Part shown: in pieces, positions 47,886-57,035 of the stretch
How the letters are laid out: each line of letters begins with the position of its first letter
How positions within the stretch are numbered: position 1 is the stretch's first letter
Source: Chitinophagaceae bacterium
GTDB lineage: Bacteria; Bacteroidota; Bacteroidia; Chitinophagales; Chitinophagaceae
Direction of reading: 5' to 3'
Length of the DNA stretch: 63,785 nucleotides
Assembly (NCBI GenBank): GCA_018335935.1
Contig: JAGXRG010000046.1
Coordinates: 1-63,785, forward strand
Program-made: the position numbers and the translations under genes
Notes under the pieces: model-generated
Told to the model about the DNA's origin: nothing
The model's input: only the letters and a program-made list of their open reading frames with translations
Database searches by the model: none

Positions 47886-48377
47886 ATGCAATTTGATGCT
47901 ATCGCACCATATTTAATAGAAACTCATTGTAAAATCACCAGGGTTTTAGATGGAGACAGTTTTATGGTACAAAACATCTTTTCAAAAGATGAAAAAGAAA
48001 TTCGTTTATACGGTCTTGATGCACCAGAGAATAAAAGAAATAGAAAGCTGATTGAAGATGAAAAGAAAGCAAGGGTAGCAGGTGAATTTTTAATTCAGTT
48101 GGGTAGAAAATCAACAGACTTTGTTTTAACGATTGCACCACCCGGCACAAACATTACATTGATAACAGAAGAGAAGTATTTTTTTGATTTTTACAAGAGG
48201 CAATTAGCATACATTATTTTACCTGATGGGAGTTGCTTGAATGAAATACTAATAACAGAAGGCTACGCAAAAGCATTGGATGAATACTATTGTTCCAATC
48301 TTTCAAAATATCAGCAGTTGAATTTTTTAGCGAAGCAATCTGCAAAGGGTTTGTATGCTTTTACAGGCATATTTTGA
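47886..48377 (+). CDS. Thermonuclease (staphylococcal nuclease) homologue
   Basis: A 163-aa SNase-fold protein. It shows ITRVLDGDSFMVQN (metal-binding Asp), EIRLYGLDAPENKR (catalytic Arg and Asp) and YKRQLAYIILPDG with the second Arg, in the order of the family. No signal peptide is apparent, so it may act inside the cell. It is the last gene before attR, on the plus strand. Confidence 0.88.
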   Translation: MQFDAIAPYLIETHCKITRVLDGDSFMVQNIFSKDEKEIRLYGLDAPENKRNRKLIEDEKKARVAGEFLIQLGRKSTDFVLTIAPPGTNITLITEEKYFFDFYKRQLAYIILPDGSCLNEILITEGYAKALDEYYCSNLSKYQQLNFLAKQSAKGLYAFTGIF

Positions 48378-48380
48378 ATT

Positions 48381-48402
48381 GTTTACCCTATGTTTACCCC
48401 GA
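48381..48402. repeat. Paired GTTTACCC repeats near attR
   Basis: GTTTACCCTAT at 48381 and GTTTACCCC at 48392 (11-bp period) repeat the pair near attL in the same orientation, 54 bp from the attR core. Confidence 0.55.
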
Positions 48403-48408
48403 TATGAA

Positions 48409-48442
48409 AAAAGGCTTGCAAATCATTGATTTACAAGCCTTT
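48409..48442 (-). terminator. Terminator of tRNA-Asp supplied by the island
   Basis: AAAGGCTTG/CAAGCCTTT stem around a 16-base loop; on the minus strand it is followed by six T. It lies inside the island, 15 bases from the tRNA 3' end. Confidence 0.8.
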
Positions 48443-48455
48443 AGTCTTTTTAAAA

Positions 48456-48472
48456 GCGGACCGGACGGGACT
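48456..48472. repeat. attR, 17-bp direct repeat within tRNA-Asp
   Basis: GCGGACCGGACGGGACT, identical to attL; covers the 3' end of the tRNA-Asp gene plus one base beyond the discriminator. Confidence 0.92.
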
Positions 48473-48530
48473 CGAACCCGCGACCTCCGCCGTGACAGGG
48501 CGGCATTCTAACCAACTGAACTACCGATCC
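48457..48530 (-). tRNA. tRNA-Asp (GTC), integration target
   Basis: Minus-strand cloverleaf: acceptor GGATCGG/CCGGTCC, anticodon loop CTGTCAC with anticodon GTC, T arm GGTTCGAGTCC, discriminator G. CCA is not encoded. The gene is intact although the island is integrated at its 3' end. Confidence 0.96.
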
Positions 48531-48655
48531 GTTTTGAATAATTCTTTTCAGTTTTATTCTCAATTGGGTTGCAAATATATAGGTAAGTATTTTATATGAG
48601 CAAAATTTTTTATACAAAAAAATCAACCCTTACTTTTACATTATAAATTTTTATT

Positions 48656-49645
48656 ATGATCGAGTTTACTAATAGACAATTTTTAGATTTTGAGCAACCA
48701 ATTAAAGAATTATACGAAGAAAGAGAAAAGCTAAAACAATCTGCAGAGAAAAGTAAAATTGACTTATCTGATGCGATTGCTAAAATTGAACAAGCAATTG
48801 ATCAAAAAAGAAAAGAAATTACTAGCCATTTAACACCATGGCAAAGAGTTCAGTTAAGTCGTCATCCCAACAGACCTTATACCTTAAAACATATTGAAAA
48901 TATTTTTACCGATTTTGTTGAATTACATGGCGATAGAAATGTGAAAGATGATAAAGCTATGGTGGGTGGTTTTGCTAAATTAGATGGTGAAACTATTATG
49001 GTTATTGGTCAACAAAAAGGCACCAATACTAAGTCTCGCCAAATCAGAAATTTTGGTATGGCTAATCCCGAAGGGTATAGAAAAGCTTTGAGATTAATGC
49101 GTTTAGCTGAGAAGTTTAATAAACCTGTCATCACTTTTGTTGATACCCCTGGTGCTTTTCCAGGATTGGAAGCAGAAGAAAGAGGGCAAGGTGAAGCCAT
49201 TGCTAGAAATATTTATGAAATGATTAGACTTAAAGTGCCAATTGTTATTGTTATCATTGGTGAAGGTGCTAGTGGAGGTGCTTTTGGTATTGGAGTGGGA
49301 GATAGAACCCTAATGATGGAAAATACTTGGTATACCGTAATTAGTCCAGAAAGTTGTAGCAGTATTTTATGGAGAACATGGGAGAAAAAAGAAGTAGCTG
49401 CTGAACAGTTAAAACTTACTTCTATGGACATGAAAAAATTTGGTTTAGTTGATGAAATTATACCAGAACCAGATGGTGGTGCTCATTGGGATTATGTTGA
49501 AACAGCACAAAAAATGAAACACTGCATCAAGAAGGCTTTATCAGAAATAAAAGATCTAGACCCTAACCAAAGAATTAATGATCGTATAGAAAAGTACAAT
49601 AAAATGGGCTTTTGGGAAGAATTAGAAACCGAAAAAACAAATTAA
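48656..49645 (+). CDS. accA: Acetyl-CoA carboxylase carboxyltransferase subunit alpha
   Basis: A 329-aa AccA that, with AccD, transfers CO2 from carboxybiotin to acetyl-CoA in fatty-acid synthesis. Visible segments include [23 protein letters not shown]-type region [37 protein letters not shown] and [16 protein letters not shown], the acyl-CoA site. Length is typical. It is followed 1 base later by dapA. Confidence 0.97.
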   Translation: MIEFTNRQFLDFEQPIKELYEEREKLKQSAEKSKIDLSDAIAKIEQAIDQKRKEITSHLTPWQRVQLSRHPNRPYTLKHIENIFTDFVELHGDRNVKDDKAMVGGFAKLDGETIMVIGQQKGTNTKSRQIRNFGMANPEGYRKALRLMRLAEKFNKPVITFVDTPGAFPGLEAEERGQGEAIARNIYEMIRLKVPIVIVIIGEGASGGAFGIGVGDRTLMMENTWYTVISPESCSSILWRTWEKKEVAAEQLKLTSMDMKKFGLVDEIIPEPDGGAHWDYVETAQKMKHCIKKALSEIKDLDPNQRINDRIEKYNKMGFWEELETEKTN

Positions 49646-49646
49646 A

Positions 49647-50534
49647 ATGTCTCTAAAAAATATATTATCAGGTACTGGTGTTGCCATTATTACACCTTTT
49701 GCAAAAGATGGATCTATTGATTTTCCAGCTCTAGGTAAAGTGATTGATTTTATTATTGAAGGTGGAATTAATTATATTGTAAGTCTTGGTACAACTGGTG
49801 AAACTCCTGTTTTAGATGTAGAAGAAAAGAAAGCCATCCTCAATTATACTTTCGATAAAGTAAATAATAGAGTACCTATAGTTGTGGGAGTTGGTGGTAA
49901 TAATACACAAGCTGTGATTGCAGAAATGCAACAACTGCCATTAGAAAAAGCTGTTGCTATTTTAAGTGCATCTCCAAACTACAACAAACCATCTCAGGAT
50001 GGTATTTTTCTTCATTATAAAACTATTGCTGAAAAGGCACCAAAACCCATCATACTTTATAATGTGCCAGGAAGAACAGGTAGAAATGTTTCTGCTACTA
50101 CTATTACTAAATTAGCACATGAAGTAGAAAATATTATTGGTATAAAAGAAGCAACAGATAACATGCAGCAATGCATGGAAATTTTGCGTGATAGGCCCAA
50201 AGATTTTTTAATTGTGAGTGGTGATGATGCTTTAAGCTGCAGTCAAATTGCATTAGGTATGGATGGTGTAATTAGTGTTGCTGCTAATTGTTTTCCTACA
50301 CAATTTTCAACAATGGTGAATTTAGCAAGAGAAAATAAATTTGAAGCAGCACGAGCTATTCATTATAAATTATTGAAAGGTTATGATTTACTTTTTGCCG
50401 AAAATAATCCTGCCGGAGTAAAAGCATTTTTATTTGAACAAGGCTTAATACAAAACGAATTGCGTTTACCATTAACTCCTGTTAGTGAAGGATTACATCA
50501 ACAAATAAAAATCTATTTACAAAATTTATCATAA
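49647..50534 (+). CDS. dapA: 4-Hydroxy-tetrahydrodipicolinate synthase
   Basis: A 295-aa TIM-barrel enzyme of lysine/diaminopimelate synthesis condensing pyruvate with aspartate semialdehyde. It has GTTGETPVL near residue 48, the Tyr of LYNVPGRTGRNV near 136 and the Schiff-base Lys of IGIKEATDNM near 164. It lies directly after accA. Confidence 0.97.
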   Translation: MSLKNILSGTGVAIITPFAKDGSIDFPALGKVIDFIIEGGINYIVSLGTTGETPVLDVEEKKAILNYTFDKVNNRVPIVVGVGGNNTQAVIAEMQQLPLEKAVAILSASPNYNKPSQDGIFLHYKTIAEKAPKPIILYNVPGRTGRNVSATTITKLAHEVENIIGIKEATDNMQQCMEILRDRPKDFLIVSGDDALSCSQIALGMDGVISVAANCFPTQFSTMVNLARENKFEAARAIHYKLLKGYDLLFAENNPAGVKAFLFEQGLIQNELRLPLTPVSEGLHQQIKIYLQNLS

Positions 50535-50608
50535 ATTAAGTTTTGCAAATCATTTACAATACTTGCCAATCCTTATCTTCGCAGCCAAATTAAGCTCTTA
50601 CTAAGGAA

Positions 50609-51541
50609 ATGATAACAAGAAGAAATATACGTGTAAAAGTGATGCAACTTTTATATTCGATTGATTCAATTAACGATACCAATGCCATTAAAAATCCAAC
50701 AGCTGCTTTAGAAAAAAAATTTACTCAAACTAGTGAGTTACTTACCTTCCTCTTTCATCATATTGTTTTAGTAGCAAAATATGCAGAGGTTTCTGCAAAA
50801 AGTAGGGCATCAAAATATATTCCTACAGAAGAAGATTTAAATGTAAATACCAAAGTTTCTGGCAATCAAATTCTTTGGGAAATTGTAGAAAATTCATCTT
50901 ATCAAAATGCAATTGAATCTTTTAAAACAGATTCTATTTGTGATAGTAGTATTGTAAGAAAACTTTTTACACAACTCATAGAAACCAAAGAATATCAACA
51001 TTACATTCATCAAGAAAGCAGAGATAGAAAAGAAGAATTAGAAATGTTGAGCTTTATTTTCAACAACATCATGTTACAATCTGATTTATTTATTTCAACT
51101 GCCGAAGATTATTTTGATAATTGGGATGATGATGCTGAAATGTTACAAACTGTAATTAATAGTTATTTTAATAAAATTCAAAGTTTAAAATTTCATCAGC
51201 TGATTGATGCAGATAAACTTAATTATGCCAAAACACTTTTGAATACTTGTATTGAAAAAAAAGAATTTTTATTAGAATGCATTACTCCTAAATTTAAAAA
51301 TTGGGATGCTGATAGAATTGCTTCTATCGATTTAATAATTTTGCAAATGGGGTTAGCAGAATTATTATATTTTGAAACTATACCAACAAAAGTTACCATT
51401 AATGAATATATTGATATTGCTAAAGAATACAGCACTGTTCAAAGTGGTCAATTTGTAAATGGAATTTTAGATAATTTACATAAAGAGATGTTAACTCAAG
51501 GAAAAATTCATAAAGTTGATTTTAAAAAAGTGAAAAAGTAA
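50609..51541 (+). CDS. nusB: Transcription antitermination factor NusB
   Basis: A 310-aa protein. It begins MITRRNIRVKVMQLLYSI; the conserved NusB fold is in the C-terminal half (KNWDADRIASIDLIILQMGLAELLYF, TKVTINEYIDIAKEYS). The long N-terminal extension is normal in Bacteroidota. NusB acts with NusE in rRNA antitermination. It starts a run with the DUF1573 and yajC genes. Confidence 0.93.
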   Translation: MITRRNIRVKVMQLLYSIDSINDTNAIKNPTAALEKKFTQTSELLTFLFHHIVLVAKYAEVSAKSRASKYIPTEEDLNVNTKVSGNQILWEIVENSSYQNAIESFKTDSICDSSIVRKLFTQLIETKEYQHYIHQESRDRKEELEMLSFIFNNIMLQSDLFISTAEDYFDNWDDDAEMLQTVINSYFNKIQSLKFHQLIDADKLNYAKTLLNTCIEKKEFLLECITPKFKNWDADRIASIDLIILQMGLAELLYFETIPTKVTINEYIDIAKEYSTVQSGQFVNGILDNLHKEMLTQGKIHKVDFKKVKK

Positions 51542-51548
51542 TTGTATA

Positions 51549-52013
51549 ATGAAACGAATTATTTATTTACTGATCTTAGTTGTAGTTTTTTGTTATTGTA
51601 ATGATGACACAAAAAATAAAAAAATTACAATTAATGCAAATGCCGATTCTTTAAATCTGACTACTATACAATGGGTTGATACTACTTTTAACTTTGACAG
51701 TATCAAGCAAGGAGAGCAGAAATCTTTTACTTATACTTGTATTAATACTGGTAACAAACCATTAGTTATAAAAGAAGTTAGACCAGGCTGTGGTTGTACT
51801 GTTGCAGATTATAGCAAAGAAGCTATTTTGCCTGGAAATAAAGGCTGGGTTACAGCAAACTTCGATAGTAAACGTTTTTGCGATTTAGTGGTAAAGTCTA
51901 TTTTAGTGATTTCAAATACTTCAAACGACCCTGAAAGAGTTTTAAAATTTTCTGGTGTAATTACAAATTGTGAAAGCAATGATAAAATTGTAATTCCTCA
52001 TGAACCTCAATAA
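51549..52013 (+). CDS. DUF1573 lipoprotein
   Basis: A 154-aa protein with a lipoprotein signal (MKRIIYLLILVVVFCYC) and a DUF1573 domain: WVDTTFNFDSIKQGEQKSFTY, GNKPLVIKEVRPGCGCTVADY, NKGWVTANFDSKRFCDLVVKS. Function is unknown; common in Bacteroidota. It lies 7 bases after nusB and 27 bases before yajC, an arrangement often conserved in the phylum. Confidence 0.88.
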   Translation: MKRIIYLLILVVVFCYCNDDTKNKKITINANADSLNLTTIQWVDTTFNFDSIKQGEQKSFTYTCINTGNKPLVIKEVRPGCGCTVADYSKEAILPGNKGWVTANFDSKRFCDLVVKSILVISNTSNDPERVLKFSGVITNCESNDKIVIPHEPQ

Positions 52014-52040
52014 TTTTTTAATCAATAATAAATATCAAAT

Positions 52041-52364
52041 ATGACAGTTCTATTTTTCTTATTACAAGCACCTCAACAACAAAGTCCTTGGTTTTCATTT
52101 ATAATGATTGGAGGTATGATTTTAGTATTTTGGTTATTCATGATTCGCCCTCAAGCTAAAAAAGCAAAAGAACAAAAAAACTTTATTGAAAATTTAAAGA
52201 AAGGAGATAAAGTGGTTACTATTGCTGGTATTCATGCTTCTATCAATAAAATTAATGAAGATGGCACTTTGCAAATTGAAGTTAATCCTGGTAGTTATTT
52301 AAAGATTGAAAAATCTGCAATTAGTCAGGAGTGGAGCATAGCTGCAAATAAAGCATCAGCTTAA
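52041..52364 (+). CDS. yajC: Preprotein translocase subunit YajC
   Basis: A 107-aa YajC with one transmembrane helix (WFSFIMIGGMILVFWLFMIRP) followed by the RPQAKKAKEQKNFIENL segment and the small domain KKGDKVVTIAGIHASI. It joins SecDF in the translocase. Expressed with the DUF1573 gene. Confidence 0.95.
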   Translation: MTVLFFLLQAPQQQSPWFSFIMIGGMILVFWLFMIRPQAKKAKEQKNFIENLKKGDKVVTIAGIHASINKINEDGTLQIEVNPGSYLKIEKSAISQEWSIAANKASA

Positions 52365-52385
52365 TTTTAAATAATATCTTTTTTG

Positions 52386-52420
52386 AAATCCTAAATTCTT
52401 CATTGAGTTTAGGATTTTTA
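52386..52420 (+). terminator. Intrinsic terminator after yajC
   Basis: AATCCTAAA/TTTAGGATT stem (52387-52416) with a 12-base loop and a T-run. Confidence 0.8.
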
Positions 52421-52426
52421 TTTTAA

Positions 52427-52434
52427 TACTTTTG
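52427..52434 (+). promoter_or_regulatory. Candidate -7 element of coaE
   Basis: TACTTTTG fits TAnnTTTG, 13 bases before the coaE ATG at 52448 and directly after the yajC terminator. Confidence 0.4.
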
Positions 52435-52447
52435 ATAAAACGATTTT

Positions 52448-53044
52448 ATGTTGAAAGTGGGATTAACAGGTGGAATTGGATCAGGAAAAACTACAGTAGC
52501 TAAAATATTTCAGATTTTAGGTATTCCAGTTTTTGATGCTGATTCAAATGCAAAAATGTTAATGAATTCAGACAATACCATAAGAAAAGAATTAATACAA
52601 GTTTTTGGAGAAAATGTATTTCATGCACAAGTCTTAAATAAAAAGTATTTAGCAGATATAGTTTTTAATGATGAAACTAAATTAAATTTATTAAACAGTA
52701 TTGTTCATCCTCATACTATAAAAGCTAGTGACGAATGGGCTAAACAACAACAAAGTAAATATGTAATTAAGGAAGCTGCTTTGTTATTTGAATCTGGAAG
52801 CTATAAAGAACTCGATTATATTATTGCAGTAGTATCGCCCAAAAATATTAGGATTAAAAGAGTAACGAAACGAGATAACGTAACAGAAAAAGAAGTTGAA
52901 ATGAGAATATCTAAGCAACAAGATGAATTGTTAACTCAACAACTTTCTCATTATATTATCAACAATGATGATGAGCATTTGGTGATTCCTCAAGTATTAG
53001 AATTACATCAAATTCTTTTAGATAAAGCTCGATTACAAAATTGA
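52448..53044 (+). CDS. coaE: Dephospho-CoA kinase
   Basis: A 198-aa P-loop kinase with GLTGGIGSGKTTVAKIF at the N-terminus, GIPVFDADSNAKML and the DxD-like region, and a helical lid. It phosphorylates dephospho-CoA in the last step of CoA synthesis. Its end overlaps the end of the converging hscA by 12 nt. Confidence 0.95.
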   Translation: MLKVGLTGGIGSGKTTVAKIFQILGIPVFDADSNAKMLMNSDNTIRKELIQVFGENVFHAQVLNKKYLADIVFNDETKLNLLNSIVHPHTIKASDEWAKQQQSKYVIKEAALLFESGSYKELDYIIAVVSPKNIRIKRVTKRDNVTEKEVEMRISKQQDELLTQQLSHYIINNDDEHLVIPQVLELHQILLDKARLQN

Positions 53045-54892
53045 TTTTCCACTTAAAGCATTACTTACAGCAGCATCCATAGCACGTTCAGCAAATGGTC
53101 TAGTAATTTCATTCAGTTCTTCAATTTTAGATTGAATAAGATTTTTATCGGTCATAGTTAAAGATAATTGCAATGCTTGTAATGCATTAGCTGTAGCAAG
53201 AATTTCTTCTTTATTTAAAATAGCAGTATTTTTCTGAATAAATTTTTCTGTTACACTTATTATTTGCTCTCCTTCAGTTTTTGCCTCAACCAAAGCTCTG
53301 GTTGCCATATCATCTTTAGCATAGGTAATACTTTCTAACAACATTTTTTCAACTTCTGCATCAGTTAAACCATATTGTGGTTTTACCTCTACACTTTGTT
53401 CAATACCACTTCTTAGTTCTTTTGCAGATACAGTTAAAATACCGTCTGCATTAATTAGAAAGCTAACTTCAACTTTTGGCAAGCCAGCAGGCATTCCTGG
53501 TATACCTGTAAAATTAAATTCAGCCAGTTTTCTATTGTCTTTTACCAAATCTCTCTCTCCTTGAAAAACAGAAATTCTCATGCTGCTTTGTCCATCTTTT
53601 TGTGTAGTATATTGTCTTGAAACTTTGTTTGGAATTTTTGAATTTCTAGGAATTAAAACATCCATTAAACCGCCCATTGTTTCTAAACCTAAACTTAGAG
53701 GAGTAACATCTAACAATAAAAAATCTTTGTTATTACCTGCTAAAATATCTGCCTGTATAGCTGCTCCTAGTGCAACTACTTCATCAGGATTGATGCTATC
53801 ATTAATTTCAGTATTGAAAAAAGAGTGTACTGCTTTTTTTACTGCAGGAACTCTAGTGCTGCCACCTACTAATACAACTGTTTCAATATCTGAAATTTTC
53901 AAATCACTATCTTTTAAAGCTTTTTTACAACAGTCAATTGTTTTATTAATGAAGGGATGAATTAATTCATTGAATGTATCAAGATCAATGGAAATTTGAA
54001 ATTCATTAATGGTTGTACTAAAATTATTGCTTGTACTTAATTGCTTCTTTGCAGCTTCTGCTTGTAATCTTAATGTTTGTGCAATTGATTGATTGGAATA
54101 ATATAATTCTTGAAGTTCTTCATTAGCTTTTAGCCAATAATCTACTATAGCTTTATCAAAATCATCACCACCTAAATAAGTATCTCCATTTGTACTCAAC
54201 ACTTCAAAAATGCCATTGGTGATTTTTAATATTGAGATATCGAAAGTTCCGCCACCTAAATCATAAACAGCAATTGTTTTTTCTTTTGTTGTATCAATAC
54301 CTAAACCATAAGCCAAACTTGCAGCTGTAGGTTCGTTTATAATTCTTAATACATCAAGTCCTGCTAATTTTCCAGCATCACGAGTAGCTTGTCTTTGTGC
54401 ATCATTAAAATATGCTGGAACAGTAATGACAGCTTTAGTTACAGGTGTTTTTAAAATATGTTCTGCTCTGTTTTTTAACTCTTTTAAAATTAATGATGAT
54501 AAATCAATGGGAGAGTAGAACTTATTATTTACTTGAATTTTTACTAAGCTTTCAGTATCATCATCAATAATTTTATAAGCATAGTAAGCTGCTTTAGACT
54601 TTATGTCGTTATAACTTTTCCCCATTAATCTTTTTGCAGAAAAAATAGTATTTGCAGGGTTAAGCTCTAACTGGTCATGTGCCATTTCTCCAACAGTAAT
54701 ATTATCAAATTCGTCAAAATATATAACACTTGGTACAATTGAATTGGCATTGTGTTCTTTTAAACAAACTGGTTTTTTAGTTTCAGGGTGAACAATTGCT
54801 ACCAAGCTATTTGTTGTGCCTAAATCAATGCCTACAATCATTTCAGCTTGTTGTAAACTTCCTGTTGCTATATTAATTGCTATTTTGCCCAT
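53033..54892 (-). CDS. hscA: Fe-S cluster chaperone HscA (DnaK family)
   Basis: A 619-aa Hsp70 protein. The nucleotide-binding domain has IVGIDLGTTNSLVAI, TVPAYFNDAQRQATRDAG, YDLGGGTFDISIL and VGGSTRVPAVKKAV; the substrate-binding domain starts near 395 (LLLDVTPLSLGLETMGG). The first 20 residues form a short extension. HscA assists scaffold-to-target transfer of Fe-S clusters. The nearest upstream neighbour on the same strand, gldJ, has its own terminator between. Confidence 0.92.
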   Translation of the reverse strand: MGKIAINIATGSLQQAEMIVGIDLGTTNSLVAIVHPETKKPVCLKEHNANSIVPSVIYFDEFDNITVGEMAHDQLELNPANTIFSAKRLMGKSYNDIKSKAAYYAYKIIDDDTESLVKIQVNNKFYSPIDLSSLILKELKNRAEHILKTPVTKAVITVPAYFNDAQRQATRDAGKLAGLDVLRIINEPTAASLAYGLGIDTTKEKTIAVYDLGGGTFDISILKITNGIFEVLSTNGDTYLGGDDFDKAIVDYWLKANEELQELYYSNQSIAQTLRLQAEAAKKQLSTSNNFSTTINEFQISIDLDTFNELIHPFINKTIDCCKKALKDSDLKISDIETVVLVGGSTRVPAVKKAVHSFFNTEINDSINPDEVVALGAAIQADILAGNNKDFLLLDVTPLSLGLETMGGLMDVLIPRNSKIPNKVSRQYTTQKDGQSSMRISVFQGERDLVKDNRKLAEFNFTGIPGMPAGLPKVEVSFLINADGILTVSAKELRSGIEQSVEVKPQYGLTDAEVEKMLLESITYAKDDMATRALVEAKTEGEQIISVTEKFIQKNTAILNKEEILATANALQALQLSLTMTDKNLIQSKIEELNEITRPFAERAMDAAVSNALSGKSIL

Positions 54893-54956
54893 AATGTATC
54901 TTTCGCTACAAAGTAAATAAAATTGAAATAATTATTGTTGTGAGATGAGATAAAAC

Positions 54957-54983
54957 AAAAAGCCACCTTTTCAGATGGCTTTT
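54957..54983 (-). terminator. Intrinsic terminator of gldJ
   Basis: AAAAGCCA and TGGCTTTT pair around a 10-base loop; on the minus strand T follow. Located 44 bases beyond the gldJ stop. Confidence 0.7.
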
Positions 54984-55026
54984 GTTAAACTCTTCATCTA
55001 TTCAGATGAGCTGTTTTATCCTGTCC

Positions 55027-56589
55027 TTATCTTTTAGCTTTTCTTGTTGGGAAGGCATTACCAGATTTGTCTTTTACACTTGTACCTTGAGGAGATCCTA
55101 CATGATCCATAGCACAACGGAAACCTATTGTACTTGTTGATTGATCTTCTTCTAAATATCTTCTAGTACCTGGGCTTAACCAATAAGGTAAATCGTTCCA
55201 ACTACCACCTTTATATACTCTTGATTTATCAGAGATTAAAGTAGTAAATCCATAACCATAATCTGCACCAGATAATGAGTCACCATCAAGATAATTGATG
55301 GCATAAGATCTTTGATAATTTCTTCTATTTCTTAAAACAGAATCTGGTTGTGCAACGGTAATTATTCTACCTAAACTATCTCTTAAATTTCCTTGTCCTT
55401 TAGATACATCTACAACTTTAAATACGTTACCACGAACACCAGAAATGTCTTCAATATCATCTCTTAATGGTCTAAATACATCAGCAACCCACTCGTTCAC
55501 ATTTCCAGCCATATTATATAATCCAAAATTATTTGGAGCATAAACATCAACTTCACAAGTATAAGCACCATTGTCATTTAATCCACCAGCAACTCCCATA
55601 AAGTCACCAGCACCTCTTTTAAAGTTAGCTAAAAATGCACCTTGATTGGCACCACGCTTAGTGTATCTCATATTATCCCAACCATCGTTATTCCATGGAT
55701 ACATTTGTTTATTAGCATGAACTTCTTCACCTCTTTTTTTAGCATTAAATTTCTTTTGTGGATTTTGACCAATATAACCAAATGCTGCATATTCCCATTC
55801 TGCTTCTGATGGTAAACGATATTTTCCAAACATTAATCCATCTTCAAACTTTACCACTTTTCTTGGTCTACCTTGAGCGTCTTTTAAAGGACTTTTACCA
55901 CCTTTAATTTTTGGACCTGGAGCAGCAGTATATTCACCCATTAAATATGATTCATAAACAAAGTTATCTTGACCAGCTCCGTTTAATTCTTTTTTGATTT
56001 GAGTTTTTGGATCTAAAAATCCAAGTTTCATTAATTCTAATTCATTAACTCTATCTGTTCTCCATTGGCAAAAACGCTCAGCTTGTTTCCAATTAACACC
56101 TACTACAGGGTAGTAGTTAAATGTTGGGTGTCTGAAATAATATTCAACATAAGGCTCGTTGTAAGATAGTTCACTTCTCCAAACTAAGCTATCTGGTCTA
56201 ATAGCAGCTAACATATCTTCATTATCTGGAAACACATTTTCGTGCCAATATAAAAATTCTCTGTAGTGAACGTTAGCAATTTCAGTTCTATCAATAAAGA
56301 AAGAATTTACTGTCATTCTTTTAGGAACATTGTTCCATTCTAACATTACATCTTCTTGAGATTGGCCCATCATAAACGTACCACCTTGTACAAAAACTAG
56401 CCCTGGAGCAGTTTTTACATCTTTTGGTTTAGGTACATTAAAATTACCTTGATTTTTGTCGTTATACTTCCATCCAGTAACACTAGATTCTCCTTTTTTA
56501 GTTCCGCCAGATTTTTTATTGCACGATACCATTACACCAGCAATACTGAGTACCAAAATACAATTCTTTACAACTGCTTGCATTTGCAT
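55027..56589 (-). CDS. gldJ: Gliding-motility/T9SS lipoprotein GldJ
   Basis: A 520-aa lipoprotein (Cys after an N-terminal hydrophobic stretch ending VMVSC) with a formylglycine-generating-enzyme/SUMF1-like fold: FVQGGTFMMGQSQ, FFIDRTEIANVHYREFLYW, FGKYRLPSEAEWEYAAFG, NMAGNVNEWVADV, RVYKGGSWNDLPYWL. GldJ and GldK are homologous; the neighbouring porV and the absence of gldLMN favour GldJ. In Flavobacterium the gldJ, porU and porV genes are adjacent. Function: stabilises the type IX secretion/gliding machinery at the outer membrane. Confidence 0.85.
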   Translation of the reverse strand: MQMQAVVKNCILVLSIAGVMVSCNKKSGGTKKGESSVTGWKYNDKNQGNFNVPKPKDVKTAPGLVFVQGGTFMMGQSQEDVMLEWNNVPKRMTVNSFFIDRTEIANVHYREFLYWHENVFPDNEDMLAAIRPDSLVWRSELSYNEPYVEYYFRHPTFNYYPVVGVNWKQAERFCQWRTDRVNELELMKLGFLDPKTQIKKELNGAGQDNFVYESYLMGEYTAAPGPKIKGGKSPLKDAQGRPRKVVKFEDGLMFGKYRLPSEAEWEYAAFGYIGQNPQKKFNAKKRGEEVHANKQMYPWNNDGWDNMRYTKRGANQGAFLANFKRGAGDFMGVAGGLNDNGAYTCEVDVYAPNNFGLYNMAGNVNEWVADVFRPLRDDIEDISGVRGNVFKVVDVSKGQGNLRDSLGRIITVAQPDSVLRNRRNYQRSYAINYLDGDSLSGADYGYGFTTLISDKSRVYKGGSWNDLPYWLSPGTRRYLEEDQSTSTIGFRCAMDHVGSPQGTSVKDKSGNAFPTRKAKR

Positions 56590-56892
56590 AAATGAAAATT
56601 GAATTAATTTAATAATTAGAGGGGTAAAAATATAGGTTCAAAGGCGAATACTAAAATAAAATTTTAAATGTGAATTCTTTTTACAGTTCAAAGATAGTTT
56701 TGACAATGTTATAAAAAAACTAAATTATAACTGTAATTCTTATATGATAACTTTTCAATTGGTTTTTTATGATTTGGCTATCAGTTAAATATTGGTTAAT
56801 AATTGTTACAACTTTAATGTACTAAAAGTGATTTATTTGCGTTATTGAGTATTAGTGGAAGGTTGGTTTTTTATAAGAAATCTGTTCAGATA

Positions 56893-56925
56893 TTTGTATA
56901 ACTATTAATTTTTATATTATTATTG
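56893..56925 (+). promoter_or_regulatory. Candidate promoter of porV
   Basis: A -33-like TTTG at 56893-56896 and TATTATTG at 56918-56925 with 21-bp spacing lie in the 446-bp gap between gldJ and porV. The rest of the gap (56590-57035) contains nothing I can name. Confidence 0.35.
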
Positions 56926-57035
56926 CACAGTTAAAATCTTACAAAAAAAGAAAAACCAATAAATCTGCTCTAAAAAAGCTTAATGACTAAACATCTACAC
57001 AGAATTTTTTATTGATTAATTAAACGTTATCCCGA

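Larger units (their letters stand above)
25458..48472. mobile_element. Integrated genomic island (23 kb) in tRNA-Asp carrying a defence operon
   Basis: Bounded by a 17-bp direct repeat of the tRNA-Asp 3' end (25458-25474 and 48456-48472). Inside are a tyrosine integrase next to the left end, a helix-turn-helix protein, a VirE-type primase-ATPase, a seven-gene defence operon, and at the right end several small genes and long hairpins. Base and codon use is less AT-biased than in the flanking core genes (for example more GCC, CGG and CAG words), supporting transfer. No relaxase, coupling protein, capsid or terminase gene is visible, so transfer probably depends on a helper. Confidence 0.9.
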
